64,000 nt of DNA, from NCBI RefSeq assembly GCF_000813845.1, contig NZ_JWTB01000024.1:1-64000 (forward strand), given 5' to 3'. The notes under the pieces were generated by a model. It worked only from the letters and a program-made list of their open reading frames with translations, searched no databases and was not told the DNA's origin. The DNA comes from Pseudarthrobacter phenanthrenivorans (GTDB lineage Bacteria > Actinomycetota > Actinomycetes > Actinomycetales > Micrococcaceae). The position numbers were made by a program, and so were the translations under genes. This document shows positions 16,822-28,104 of the stretch, one piece after another. Position 1 is the first letter of the stretch; each line of letters begins with the position of its first letter.

Positions 16822-17697
16822 TCAGCGGACCGCCACCCGCAGCCTGTTCCGCCACGGATCCTCGAAGCGAAGCTCCGCGCCGGTGTGGTGGGCGGGCACG
16901 CCGGCGACCTTGAGCCGGTCAGCCAGCGCTCCGACGTCGTCCCCGGAGGGAACTTCGATGAGCACCTCGCCCAGCCCGAGCGTGTCCTTTCGCGGCCCGG
17001 CGCCGCGGCTGTTCCAGACGTTCATGGCCATGTGGTGGTGGTACCGGCCGGCGGAGACGAACAAGGCCTGGCCGTGCCAGCCGGCGGTCTTTTCGAAACC
17101 CAGGGTTCCGACATAGAAGTCCCGGGCCGTCTGGACGTCGCCCACCTGCAGGTGGACGTGGCCCACCCCGGCGGACGTCTGCCGCTGGCCTTCCAGCGAC
17201 GCCTCGGTGAGGTGCTGCTCAAGGTAGCGCTGGGGCGGCAGTGCGAGGCTGTCCATGACTACGTCGGTCCCGTTCCAGGACCAGTTGCTGCGCGGCCGGT
17301 CCCAGTAGAGCTCGATGCCGTTGCCTTCGGGGTCGGTGAAGTAGAAGGCCTCACTGACCAGGTGGTCGGCGCTGCCGGTGAAGGACCGCGGCTCATACTG
17401 GGCCGCGGTGGCGATCGTGGCGGCAAGGGAGGCCTGGTCCTCGAACAGCAAGGCGGTGTGGAACAGGCCGGCCTCTCCCCTGCCGGGAAGGTTCAGCCCA
17501 GGGGCCAGCGCCAGGTGGACCAGGGGGCGGCCCAGCCGGCCAAGGTAGAGCCCGCCATCCTGTTCGGCGACCACCTCGAGGCCCAGCGCCCGCTGGTAGT
17601 AGTCGGTCATGACCTTCATGTCGCCCACCTTGAGCATCACCGTGCCCATGGCGAGGTCGGCAGGAAGAAGATCCTGGCTGCTGGGTGCTGCGGTCAT
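16822..17697 (-). CDS. VOC family ring-cleavage dioxygenase-like protein
   Basis: The 291-residue protein has two vicinal-oxygen-chelate modules (about residues 15-135 and 170-290). The family includes glyoxalases and catechol 2,3-dioxygenases of the CatE type. Metal-ligand candidates are His177 region (GVGHVHLQVGD), His in YHHHMAMNVW and Glu in VLIEVPS. AAGGAG precedes the ATG. A perfect palindrome at 17757-17768 lies in its promoter, suggesting repressor control such as a MarR-type sensor of quinones or aromatics. The true substrate is unknown. Confidence 0.8.
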   Translation of the reverse strand: MTAAPSSQDLLPADLAMGTVMLKVGDMKVMTDYYQRALGLEVVAEQDGGLYLGRLGRPLVHLALAPGLNLPGRGEAGLFHTALLFEDQASLAATIATAAQYEPRSFTGSADHLVSEAFYFTDPEGNGIELYWDRPRSNWSWNGTDVVMDSLALPPQRYLEQHLTEASLEGQRQTSAGVGHVHLQVGDVQTARDFYVGTLGFEKTAGWHGQALFVSAGRYHHHMAMNVWNSRGAGPRKDTLGLGEVLIEVPSGDDVGALADRLKVAGVPAHHTGAELRFEDPWRNRLRVAVR

Positions 17698-17756
17698 CTG
17701 AAGCTCCTTGAATTGGAAGGCCGCCCGGTTGCCGGCCTGTCACATATTAAAATTAC

Positions 17757-17768
17757 TTGAAGCTTCAA
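17757..17768. promoter_or_regulatory. Palindromic operator candidate upstream of the VOC gene
   Basis: TTGAAGCTTCAA is a perfect 12-bp palindrome about 60 bases upstream of the VOC start. Its minus-strand TTGAAG can serve as a -35, with TATGTG or TAATAT as -10 downstream, so a bound protein would block the promoter. Similar palindromes serve MarR-type regulators of dioxygenase genes in Gram-positive bacteria. No regulator gene is adjacent. Confidence 0.55.
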
Positions 17769-17795
17769 TTTATTCCAAGTCCTCTGCCGACGCTC

Positions 17796-18878
17796 TCAGC
17801 GGATGATTCGTCCGCCCAAAACCACGTGCGCGAGTGTCCTGATCGTGTCCGGCACCGCCCGCGGATCGTCCCGGCACACCACCACGTCGGCGCGGGCCCC
17901 TTCCGCCAGGCCTTCCGCACCAAGCCACCTCCGGGCCGCCCAGCAGGCGGCGTCCAGGGCGGCTGCCATCGGGAGGCCTGCGGCATGCAGCGCAAGGATC
18001 TCGTCGGCAATCCTGCCGTGCCGGATCACACTGCCCGCATCGGTTCCGGCAAAGATCCGCACGCCCGCGGCGTGGGCCTGCGCCACCCGCTCGCGGCGGC
18101 CCTCCCACAGGGCACGCATGTGGGCCGCGTAGCGGGGGAACTTTGCATCAGCCTGCGCTGCGATGTCCGGAAAGGTGGCGATGTTGATAAGCGTGGGCAC
18201 GATCGGCACCCCTTGTTCCACGAACCGTGGCAGGTGCCGGGGCAGGAGCCCGGTGGCATGCTCCACACAGTCGATCCCTGCGTCCAGCACCTGGTCCAGG
18301 GTGTCCTCGGCGAAACAATGCGCGGTCACCCGGGCGCCTTCGTCGTGGGCTGCACGGACGGCGTCACGGACGACGGCGGCAGGAAAGGACGGAGCCAGGT
18401 CACCGGCGTTCCGGTCGATCCAGTCCCCCACGAGTTTGACCCAGCCGTCACCGTCGCGTGCCTGCTTCCGGACCGCCTCCACGAGGCCCTCCGGCTCGAC
18501 TTCCTCGGCGAAGCCGCGCAGATAGCGGCGGGTCCGGGCCACGTGCCGGCCCGCGCGGATCAGCACCGGGAAGTCCCGGCCGCCCTGCATCCACCGGGTG
18601 TCCGCCGGCGAGCCGGCGTCCCGCACCAGCAGGGTTCCGGCGCTGAGGTCGGCGAGCGCCTGGTCGCGGGCCGCAGCGGGCTCCACCGGGCCGCCAGGAC
18701 CCAGACCGATGTGGCAGTGGGCGTCCACGAACCCGGGCAGGACCCAGCCGTCGAGGACGCGGTCGGGAGGGGCTGCCGGCTGCGTGAACGTCAGTCTCCC
18801 GTCCACGGCCCAGAGTCCGTGGCTTACCCGGTCCGGCGCGGTGAGGACGGGCCCGCGAAAGTGAATGATTCCTGCCAT
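17796..18878 (-). CDS. Amidohydrolase family metal-dependent hydrolase
   Basis: The 360-residue protein has the amidohydrolase beta-barrel with the metal-binding pair DAHCHIG (residues about 52-58), a middle Lys and His (WVKLVGD, VTAHCFAED), a further His (DCVEHATG) and the barrel-end Asp in IFAGTDAGS. This pattern is typical of imidazolonepropionase- or prolidase-like members, which hydrolyse cyclic amides or amines. AAGGAG lies five bases before the ATG. It is divergent from thiC. The substrate cannot be deduced; a link to thiamine metabolism is only positional. Confidence 0.82.
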   Translation of the reverse strand: MAGIIHFRGPVLTAPDRVSHGLWAVDGRLTFTQPAAPPDRVLDGWVLPGFVDAHCHIGLGPGGPVEPAAARDQALADLSAGTLLVRDAGSPADTRWMQGGRDFPVLIRAGRHVARTRRYLRGFAEEVEPEGLVEAVRKQARDGDGWVKLVGDWIDRNAGDLAPSFPAAVVRDAVRAAHDEGARVTAHCFAEDTLDQVLDAGIDCVEHATGLLPRHLPRFVEQGVPIVPTLINIATFPDIAAQADAKFPRYAAHMRALWEGRRERVAQAHAAGVRIFAGTDAGSVIRHGRIADEILALHAAGLPMAAALDAACWAARRWLGAEGLAEGARADVVVCRDDPRAVPDTIRTLAHVVLGGRIIR

Positions 18879-18909
18879 CCCGGCTCCTTTCAGTGCCCGG
18901 TCAGGCTAG

Positions 18910-21617
<2,708 letters not shown>

Positions 21618-21623
21618 GTCCCA

Positions 21624-21629
21624 ACCCTA
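21624..21629 (-). promoter_or_regulatory. Predicted -10 for leaderless start of the gene at 21617
   Basis: On the minus strand TAGGGT is followed by six bases and then ATG. No ribosome binding site is present in those six bases, so a leaderless transcript is likely. Confidence 0.45.
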
Positions 21630-21655
21630 TTCCACGGTACCGACATCCCAAGTAA

Positions 21656-21703
21656 GCAGCGCCAGGTGTCGTTTTGACCCCTCAAAACGACACCTGGCGC
21701 TGC
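21656..21703. repeat. Perfect 22-bp inverted repeat between ffh and the hydrolase gene
   Basis: Arms 21656-21677 and 21682-21703 are perfect reverse complements of 22 bases with a CCCC loop; the core reads CAGGTGTCGTTTTGA on the left arm. It begins 13 bases past the ffh stop on the minus strand and could terminate that transcript. It lacks a T-run and is far longer and more AT-containing than the other hairpins here, so it may be a dispersed palindromic element. Confidence 0.85.
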
Positions 21704-21715
21704 CCAAATGGGTTG

Positions 21716-23299
21716 TTACTTGCCCAGGAACTTGTCGAAGCCCTTGGGAAGGTTCAGCTGTGACGGATCGAAGTCGCCGCCCTGCTGGCCGAAGGCTGCA
21801 CCGGTGGGCAGGGCCTTGGCTGCATTGGCGCGGCGGGCCTCCATCTCCTTGCGTTCCTGCGCAGCCTTGGCCGGGTTGCCCGACTTGGCCTTCTTCTTGG
21901 GGGCGTTCTTGGCGTTTTTCCGCGCCCCTCCGCCGGCACCGGGCATCCCCGGCATCCCGGGCATTCCCGGCATGCCGCCCTGGGCCATTTTCTTCATCAT
22001 CTTCTGGGCCTGGGCGAAGCGTTCCAGGAGGCCGTTGACCTCGGAGACGTGGACGCCGGAACCGCGGGCGATGCGGGCGCGCCGTGAACCGTTGATAATC
22101 TTCGGCGCAAGCCGCTCGTGCGGCGTCATGGACCGGACAATGGCTTCCACGCGGTCGATTTCACGCTCGTCGAACTGCTCCAGCTGCTGCCGGATGTTCT
22201 GTGCGCCCGGCATCATCATGAGCATCTTCTTCATGGAGCCCATGTTGCGGATCTGCTGCATCTGGGCCAGGAAGTCTTCGAGGGTGAAGTCTTCCTGGTC
22301 GGCGAACTTCTTCGCCATCCGGGCGGCTTCGTCTTTGTCCCAGGCCTTTTCGGCCTGTTCGATGAGGGTGAGGATGTCGCCCATGTCCAGGATGCGCGAG
22401 GCCATCCGGTCCGGGTGGAACAGCTCGAAGTCGTCCAGGCCTTCGCCGGTGGAGGCAAACATGACGGGCTTGCCGGTGACCGACGCGACGGAGAGCGCGG
22501 CACCGCCGCGGGCGTCGCCGTCGAGCTTGGACAGCACGATGCCGGTGAAGTTGACGCCTTCATCGAAGGCGAGCGCCGTGTTGACGGCGTCCTGGCCGAT
22601 CATGGAGTCGATCACGAACAGGACTTCGTTGGGCACGATGGCACGGCGGATCTGGCGGGCCTGCTCCATCATGTCGGCGTCGACGCCGAGGCGTCCGGCG
22701 GTGTCGACGATGACGACGTCGTGCAGCTTCTGGCGCGCTTCCTCGACGCCGGCACGGGCGACGGCGACCGGGTCACCGGCGGGCTGGTCCAGCTCCGTGG
22801 AGGTGGCTCCGGGGTGCGGGGCGAAGACCGGCACGTTGGCGCGCTGGCCCACCACCTGGAGCTGCGTGACAGCGTTGGGGCGCTGGAGGTCGCAGGCCAC
22901 GAGCATGGGGCTGTGGCCCTGGGCCTTCAGCCACTTCGACAGCTTGCCGGCAAGGGTGGTTTTACCGGCGCCCTGGAGGCCGGCGAGCATGATGACCGTG
23001 GGACCGTTCTTTGCCAGCCGGATCCGGCGGGTCTCCCCGCCCAGGATCTCCACGAGTTCCTCGTTGACGATCTTGACGATCTGCTGGCTCGGGTTGAGGG
23101 CAGCCGAGACCTCGGCGCCCAGCGCACGTTCGCGGACCCGCCCGGTGAACTCCCGGACCACCGGGACGGCAACGTCCGCGTCCAGGAGGGCACGGCGGAT
23201 CTCCCGGACGGTGGCATCAACATCGGCCTCCGTGAGGCGGCCCTTGCCGCGGAGATTCTTGAAGGTTGCTGTCAACCGGTCAGAGAGTGAATTGAACAC
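21716..23299 (-). CDS. ffh: Signal recognition particle protein Ffh
   Basis: The 527-residue GTPase binds signal peptides and 4.5S RNA and delivers ribosomes to FtsY. The N domain precedes the G domain with GLQGAGKTT, DTAGRLGVD and SKLDGDARGG. The methionine-rich M domain follows (KKMLMMMPG, SRRARIARGSG) with a low-complexity MPGMPGMPG stretch and a Lys-rich tail that lengthen it beyond the E. coli protein. The start is GTG. It is divergent from zwf, with FtsY encoded 5 kb away. A perfect 22-bp hairpin follows the stop. Confidence 0.96.
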   Translation of the reverse strand: MFNSLSDRLTATFKNLRGKGRLTEADVDATVREIRRALLDADVAVPVVREFTGRVRERALGAEVSAALNPSQQIVKIVNEELVEILGGETRRIRLAKNGPTVIMLAGLQGAGKTTLAGKLSKWLKAQGHSPMLVACDLQRPNAVTQLQVVGQRANVPVFAPHPGATSTELDQPAGDPVAVARAGVEEARQKLHDVVIVDTAGRLGVDADMMEQARQIRRAIVPNEVLFVIDSMIGQDAVNTALAFDEGVNFTGIVLSKLDGDARGGAALSVASVTGKPVMFASTGEGLDDFELFHPDRMASRILDMGDILTLIEQAEKAWDKDEAARMAKKFADQEDFTLEDFLAQMQQIRNMGSMKKMLMMMPGAQNIRQQLEQFDEREIDRVEAIVRSMTPHERLAPKIINGSRRARIARGSGVHVSEVNGLLERFAQAQKMMKKMAQGGMPGMPGMPGMPGAGGGARKNAKNAPKKKAKSGNPAKAAQERKEMEARRANAAKALPTGAAFGQQGGDFDPSQLNLPKGFDKFLGK

Positions 23300-23383
23300 G
23301 CGCCGTGAACTTCTTTCAGGAGATGATCGGGACTCGACTATCTAGGGTACCAAGTCGGGCGCGGTAGGTGGCATGCTGGCAAA

Positions 23384-24802
23384 ATGACGAGCCAAACAAC
23401 AGTGAAGACCCTGCTCATCCTTGGCGCCTCCGGCGACCTCACCGGCCGTCTCCTCCTGCCGGGCCTTGCCCGGCTTGTTGCGGCGGGCCGGGCGGACGGC
23501 CTGCGCCTGGTGGGGGCCGGTTCGGATCCGTGGACGCCGGAACAATGGCGGGAACGGGTTCAGTCCTCCTTTGGTGCCGCCGCCGGAACAGCCGATGCGC
23601 ACGGAAGGGAATCCCTCGAGGCGATACAGAAGGACTCCGTTTACCACCAGGTGGATGTCACTGCAACGGGTGCCCTCGCGGCATTGCTGGCCGCCCTGCC
23701 GGGCCCGGTGGCGGTCTACTTTGCGCTTCCGCCCCGGATCAGCCAGCGTGCCTGTGAAACTCTGCAGCCGGAGGAAGTCCCGGATGGAACCCGCCTGGTC
23801 ATGGAGAAGCCGTTCGGCTCCAGTGAGGAATCGGCCCGGTCGCTGAACCGTACGCTGGCGCGGCTGGTCCCCGAGGACCACATCCACCGCGTGGACCACT
23901 TCCTGGGCAAGGCCACGGTCCTGAACATCCTGGGCCTGCGGTTCGCCAACAACTTCCTCGAGCCGGTGTGGAACAGGCAGCACGTGGAGAAAGTGGAGAT
24001 CTTCTTCGACGAGGACCTCGCCCTGGAAGGACGCGCCCGATACTACGACAACGCCGGCGCCCTCCGCGACATGATCCAGAGCCACCTGCTGCAGGTCATG
24101 GCGATCATGGCCATCGAACCGCCGGCCACTATCGGCGAACGCGACCTCCGCGACGCCGTGTCCACCGTCCTGCGGGCCAGCAGCGTCAGCGCACCCTTCA
24201 CGGAATCAACCCGGCGGGCCCGTTACACGGCAGGCTCCGTGGCCGGCAAGGACGTCCCCGACTATGCCAGGGAGGAAGGCGTGGATCCCGGACGGGAAAC
24301 GGAGACACTGGCGGAAATCCAGGTAGGAATCGACAACTGGCGCTGGCGGGGCGTGCCCTTCATCCTGCGCTCGGGCAAAGCCTTGGGCGATAAGCGCAAG
24401 GAAGCAGTGGTGACCTTCCTGCCGGTGCCCCACCTGCCCGAAGGATTCACCGGCGTGGACTCCCCCAACCAGCTGCGGATCGGTTTCGGTCCGGACACCC
24501 TGGAGTTCGACGTCGACGTCAACGGCCCCGGAAACATCTTCAGCCTGGGCCGGGTCACCCTGGAAGCGGAACTGAGCGCCTCGGACCTCCTGCCCTACGG
24601 CGAAGTGCTGGAAGGCGTCCTGGCCGGCGACCCGCTGCTGTCCGTCCGGAGTGACACGGCGGAGGACTGTTGGCGGATCGTTGAGCCGGTCCTGAAGGCA
24701 TGGGAAAAGGGTGAGGTGCCGCTGGAGGAGTATGGAGCCGGTTCGGCGGGTCCGGCGTCCTGGCCCACCAACCGCCAGCCCACCCCCGCCGCCGGGGACT
24801 GA
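23384..24802 (+). CDS. zwf: Glucose-6-phosphate dehydrogenase
   Basis: The 472-residue enzyme oxidises glucose 6-phosphate to 6-phosphogluconolactone, producing NADPH. The dinucleotide-binding GASGDLTGR motif (about 14-22), EKPFGSS, the active-site HRVDHFLGK segment and the SHLLQVMA helix are recognisable. The sequence is more divergent than classical actinobacterial Zwf, so this may be a second, paralogous isoenzyme. CATGCT six bases before the ATG predicts a leaderless start. It is divergent from ffh and convergent with glnK across a bidirectional terminator. Confidence 0.88.
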   Translation: MTSQTTVKTLLILGASGDLTGRLLLPGLARLVAAGRADGLRLVGAGSDPWTPEQWRERVQSSFGAAAGTADAHGRESLEAIQKDSVYHQVDVTATGALAALLAALPGPVAVYFALPPRISQRACETLQPEEVPDGTRLVMEKPFGSSEESARSLNRTLARLVPEDHIHRVDHFLGKATVLNILGLRFANNFLEPVWNRQHVEKVEIFFDEDLALEGRARYYDNAGALRDMIQSHLLQVMAIMAIEPPATIGERDLRDAVSTVLRASSVSAPFTESTRRARYTAGSVAGKDVPDYAREEGVDPGRETETLAEIQVGIDNWRWRGVPFILRSGKALGDKRKEAVVTFLPVPHLPEGFTGVDSPNQLRIGFGPDTLEFDVDVNGPGNIFSLGRVTLEAELSASDLLPYGEVLEGVLAGDPLLSVRSDTAEDCWRIVEPVLKAWEKGEVPLEEYGAGSAGPASWPTNRQPTPAAGD

Positions 24803-24830
24803 GGCGGATACCTGCGCTTCGGATGGACAC

Positions 24831-24879
24831 AAAGACAGGTGGGGCGGGAACCACCCGGTTCCCGCCCCACCTGTCTTTT
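24831..24879. terminator. Bidirectional terminator between zwf and glnK
   Basis: Arms 24831-24851 and 24858-24878 form a perfect 21-bp stem with a 6-base loop. It is flanked by AAAGACAG on one side and CTGTCTTTT on the other, so each strand ends in a short T-run. It lies between convergent genes and can serve both. Confidence 0.92.
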
Positions 24880-24927
24880 CTGCAGTTGCCCTTCAACCGC
24901 GAAGGCGGCCTTTGAGCCGGTGCCCGC

Positions 24928-25266
24928 CTAGATGGCGGCCACTCCCCGCTCCCCGGTCCGCACCCGGACTGCCTCATGGACGTCGATGGTCCAGACCTTG
25001 CCGTCACCGGCCCTGCCGGTGTTGGAGCTGGCGATGATCACGTCCAGGATGTCGTCTGCCTGCTCATCCGTGGCCAGCACCTCCACCCGGATCTTGGGCA
25101 GGAGGTCCACGTTGTATTCCGCTCCGCGGTAGACCTCGGTGTAGCCGCGCTGGCGGCCGTAGCCGCTGGCCGCGCTGACGGTCAGGCCCTGTACGCCGTA
25201 GGCTTCCAGTCCTTCACGGATCGCTTCGAGCTTTTCCGGCCTGACGATTGCAGTGATCAGTTTCAT
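24928..25266 (-). CDS. glnK: PII nitrogen regulatory protein GlnK
   Basis: The 112-residue trimeric PII protein senses 2-oxoglutarate, ATP and ADP and gates the ammonium channel. The T-loop carries Tyr51 in YRGAEYNVDLLPK, the residue adenylylated in actinobacteria, and the C-terminal signature ASSNTGRAGDGKVWTIDV is intact. Its ATG overlaps the amtB stop (ATGA), a coupled arrangement found throughout bacteria. The modifying enzyme gene glnD, usually third in actinobacterial amtB-glnK-glnD operons, is absent: a terminator and zwf follow. Confidence 0.96.
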   Translation of the reverse strand: MKLITAIVRPEKLEAIREGLEAYGVQGLTVSAASGYGRQRGYTEVYRGAEYNVDLLPKIRVEVLATDEQADDILDVIIASSNTGRAGDGKVWTIDVHEAVRVRTGERGVAAI

Positions 25267-26618
25267 GCCCCCACGCTTTCCTTACCTGTTGCTGGCTGTG
25301 CCTTCTGTGCCCCCGCGGCCAGCTGGCCGGCCTCGTGGGACTGGCCCTTGCCGGTGATCATGTCGTGCAGCGGCTGGAAGCTTCCGCCGTGTCCGCTCAC
25401 GCCGAACTCGTAGGCAGTCTCGGCGTGCAGGCTCAGGTCCACACCCACCGTTTCCTGTTCCTGCGAGACGCGGAAGCCCATGGTCTTGTGGATGGCCAGC
25501 GCGATGATGGTCGTCAGGACTGCGGAGTAGGCGATGGCGATGCCTGCCGCTGCAAGCTGTGCCCAGAGCTGCGTCAGTCCGCCGCCGTAGAAGAGGCCGC
25601 CGCCGACACCGTCAGTGGGCAGGGCGATGAAGCCCAGGGCCACGGTGCCGATGATGCCGGAGACGAGGTGGACGCCGACGACGTCCAGCGAGTCATCGAA
25701 GCCCCAGCGGAACTTCAGGCCGACTGCCAGGGCGGAGGCCACCCCGGCCACGACGCCCAGGCCCAGCGCGCCCACCGGGCTGACGTTGGCGCAGGCGGGG
25801 GTGATGGCCACCAGGCCTGCCACCACACCGGAGGCGGCACCCAGGGAAGTGGGGTGTCCGTCGCGGATGCGTTCAGTGACCAGCCAGCCGAGCATGGCTG
25901 CCGCCGGCGCTGCGAGGGTGTTGATCCAGATCAGGCCGCCCTGCTCAGCAGTGGTGGCCGCGCCGCCGTTGAAGCCGAACCAGCCGAACCACAGGATGGC
26001 TGCGCCGAGCATGACGAACGGGATGTTGTGCGGGCGGTGGTTCGGGTCCTTGCCGAAGCCCTTGCGGTTGCCGATGATCAGGACCAGGATCAGCGCCGCC
26101 ACACCTGCGTTGATGTGGACCACGGTGCCGCCGGCGAAGTCGATGGCCGGGCCGAGGGCCTTGCCGATTGCGCCTTCAGGGCCGAAGAGGCCGCCGCCCC
26201 ACACCATGTAGGCCAGAGGGCAGTACACCAGCGTCACCCAGATGGGGACGAAGACCGACCAGGCGCCGAACTTGGCGCGGTCGGCGATGGCGCCGCTGAT
26301 CAGCGCCACGGTGATGATGGCGAAGGTGGCTGCGTAGCCCACCTTGATCAGGCCGTCGGGGGTGGTAATGCCCTCGAGGCCGAAAGTGGCGAACGGGTTG
26401 CCCACGATTTCCAGGAACCCTTCACCGGAGCTCATGGAGGCACCCCAGAGAACCCAGACCACACCCACCATGCCGATGGAGATGAAGCTCATCATCATCA
26501 TGTTCAGGGCTGCTTTGGCGCGGGTCATGCCGCCGTAGAAAAATGCCAGACCGGGTGTCATGAACAGCACCAGGGCTGCCGCCACCATCACCCAAACGTG
26601 ACCTGCGGTAAGTTCCAT
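25263..26618 (-). CDS. amtB: Ammonium transporter AmtB
   Basis: The 451-residue protein has the usual eleven hydrophobic segments of Amt channels. The twin pore histidines are seen in GGTVVHINAGV and DVVGVHLVSG, and FWFGWFGFNGG-like and GFFYGG-like motifs are present. It conducts ammonium across the membrane and is blocked by GlnK. AGAGGA lies nine bases before the ATG. GlnR-like half-sites in the upstream spacer (26727-26795) suggest nitrogen control. The C-terminal tail carries the PII-interaction segment. Confidence 0.95.
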   Translation of the reverse strand: MELTAGHVWVMVAAALVLFMTPGLAFFYGGMTRAKAALNMMMMSFISIGMVGVVWVLWGASMSSGEGFLEIVGNPFATFGLEGITTPDGLIKVGYAATFAIITVALISGAIADRAKFGAWSVFVPIWVTLVYCPLAYMVWGGGLFGPEGAIGKALGPAIDFAGGTVVHINAGVAALILVLIIGNRKGFGKDPNHRPHNIPFVMLGAAILWFGWFGFNGGAATTAEQGGLIWINTLAAPAAAMLGWLVTERIRDGHPTSLGAASGVVAGLVAITPACANVSPVGALGLGVVAGVASALAVGLKFRWGFDDSLDVVGVHLVSGIIGTVALGFIALPTDGVGGGLFYGGGLTQLWAQLAAAGIAIAYSAVLTTIIALAIHKTMGFRVSQEQETVGVDLSLHAETAYEFGVSGHGGSFQPLHDMITGKGQSHEAGQLAAGAQKAQPATGKESVGA

Positions 26619-26726
26619 GGTGCACGTCCTCTCTCATCGAATCTTGCGGAGTACTCCGCCTGCCAACGCCTTTTTGCGTCCTGTAAAGAGTTTGTGGGTG
26701 GCGTGTTTCGCCCGCGGAGGATTTAG

Positions 26727-26795
26727 ATTGCCGGCCTGTTACAACAACCTCTAGGAAGTAAATGGTGCATATCCGCCTTGTTACGGTTATGTTTC
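26727..26795. promoter_or_regulatory. GlnR-like half-sites upstream of amtB
   Basis: The 226-base spacer between amtB and the MFS gene holds GTTACGGTTATGTTTC (26780-26795), which on the minus strand is GAAAC-N6-GTAAC, the a/b half-site pattern with 6-base spacing described for actinobacterial GlnR boxes. A second GTAAC-N6-GCAAT lies at 26727-26742. Nitrogen control of amtB-glnK by such a regulator is expected. The rest of the spacer shows no gene. Confidence 0.4.
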
Positions 26796-26844
26796 CGCAC
26801 CCGCGCAGCCACCCGGCTACCCTTCCAGCAAGGACACCTGCACC

Positions 26845-28104
26845 ATGACGGCACCACCCCGCGCAAGCGGCGCCACTTCCAGGTTTTTCGCCCGGCTCAG
26901 GCCGCAGCGGGAGAAGCTTCCGCGCGACATCAAGGTGATGCTGGCCGCGGCGTTCCTCATCGCGCTGGGATTCGGGCTTGTTGCACCCGTATTGCCGCAG
27001 TTCGCAACAACCTTTGGGGTGGGCAACACCGAGGCCGCCGTCATTGTGGCGATCTTCGCGTTCATGCGCCTGGCGTTCGCGCCCGCCGGCGGCGCCCTGA
27101 TCGGCAAGCGCGGCGAACGGCCCGTCTACGTCGCCGGGCTCCTGATCGTCGCCGCGTCCACGGCGGCCTGCGCGTTCGCCCAGGACTACTGGCAGTTGCT
27201 GCTGTTCCGCGGCCTCGGCGGAGCGGGCTCGGTGATGTTCACGGTGGCATCGATGGCCCTGGTGGTGCGGCTGGCTCCGCCAAGGAGCAGGGGCCGCGTC
27301 TCGGGAGCGTACGCATCGGCGTTCCTGATCGGCAATGTGTGCGGGCCCATCGTGGGCGGGCTGCTGGCCGGCCTGGGGCTTCGCGTTCCGTTCCTTGCCT
27401 ACGCAGCGGCCCTGCTCGTTGCCGCGTTCGTGGTGCAGACGCAGCTCAGCCACCAGCGCCGGGGCGGAGAGGAAGCAGCCGCCCGCGCGCCGGACATGCC
27501 CTTCCGGGAAGCACTGCACGCCGGAACCTACCGGTCGGCCCTCGCCTCGAGCTTTGCCAACGGGTGGGCCACCTTCGGTGTACGGATGGCCACGGTTCCC
27601 CTGTTCGCCGCGGCCGCCTTCGGGGCCGGCCCGCAGGCGGCGGGCCTGGCCCTGGCGGTGTTCGCCGCCGGCAACGCGGCCGCCCTCACGATGTCGGGGC
27701 GGCTGGCGGATTCGCTGGGCCGCAAGCCCATGATGATCTCGGGCCTGCTGGTGGCGGCCCTGGCAACGGCGGCGATCGGCGTGACCTCGGATCTGCCGTG
27801 GTTCCTGGCGGCGTCAACGCTTGCCGGGGTGGGCTCCGGGCTTTTCGGCCCCGCCCAGCAGGCTGCCGTCGCCGACGTCATCGGCAATGGCCGGTCCGGC
27901 GGCAAGGTGCTGGCGGTGTACCAGATGACGTCCGACGTCGGAGCGATCGTTGGGCCGCTCGTGGCGGGGATGCTGGCCGACGGGCTGGGGTTCGGCTGGG
28001 CTTTCGGCGTGACCGGCGGGATCATGCTGCTGGCCGCCGTCGGATGGCTTCCCACCCGCGAAACCCTGCGGACGGCCGCCAGCCAGCGCCCCACGGTCAG
28101 TTAA
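26845..28104 (+). CDS. MFS family efflux transporter
   Basis: The 419-residue protein has about twelve membrane segments and a central hydrophilic loop (around residues 195-225), typical of drug:H+ antiporters of the major facilitator superfamily. The loop-2/3 region (GALIGKRGERPVYVAG) and loop-8/9 (GRLADSLGRKPMMISG) show the repeated MFS motif. AAGGA precedes the ATG. It is divergent from amtB and its 3' end overlaps ftsY by eight bases. Substrate is unknown; no regulator gene is adjacent. Confidence 0.86.
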   Translation: MTAPPRASGATSRFFARLRPQREKLPRDIKVMLAAAFLIALGFGLVAPVLPQFATTFGVGNTEAAVIVAIFAFMRLAFAPAGGALIGKRGERPVYVAGLLIVAASTAACAFAQDYWQLLLFRGLGGAGSVMFTVASMALVVRLAPPRSRGRVSGAYASAFLIGNVCGPIVGGLLAGLGLRVPFLAYAAALLVAAFVVQTQLSHQRRGGEEAAARAPDMPFREALHAGTYRSALASSFANGWATFGVRMATVPLFAAAAFGAGPQAAGLALAVFAAGNAAALTMSGRLADSLGRKPMMISGLLVAALATAAIGVTSDLPWFLAASTLAGVGSGLFGPAQQAAVADVIGNGRSGGKVLAVYQMTSDVGAIVGPLVAGMLADGLGFGWAFGVTGGIMLLAAVGWLPTRETLRTAASQRPTVS

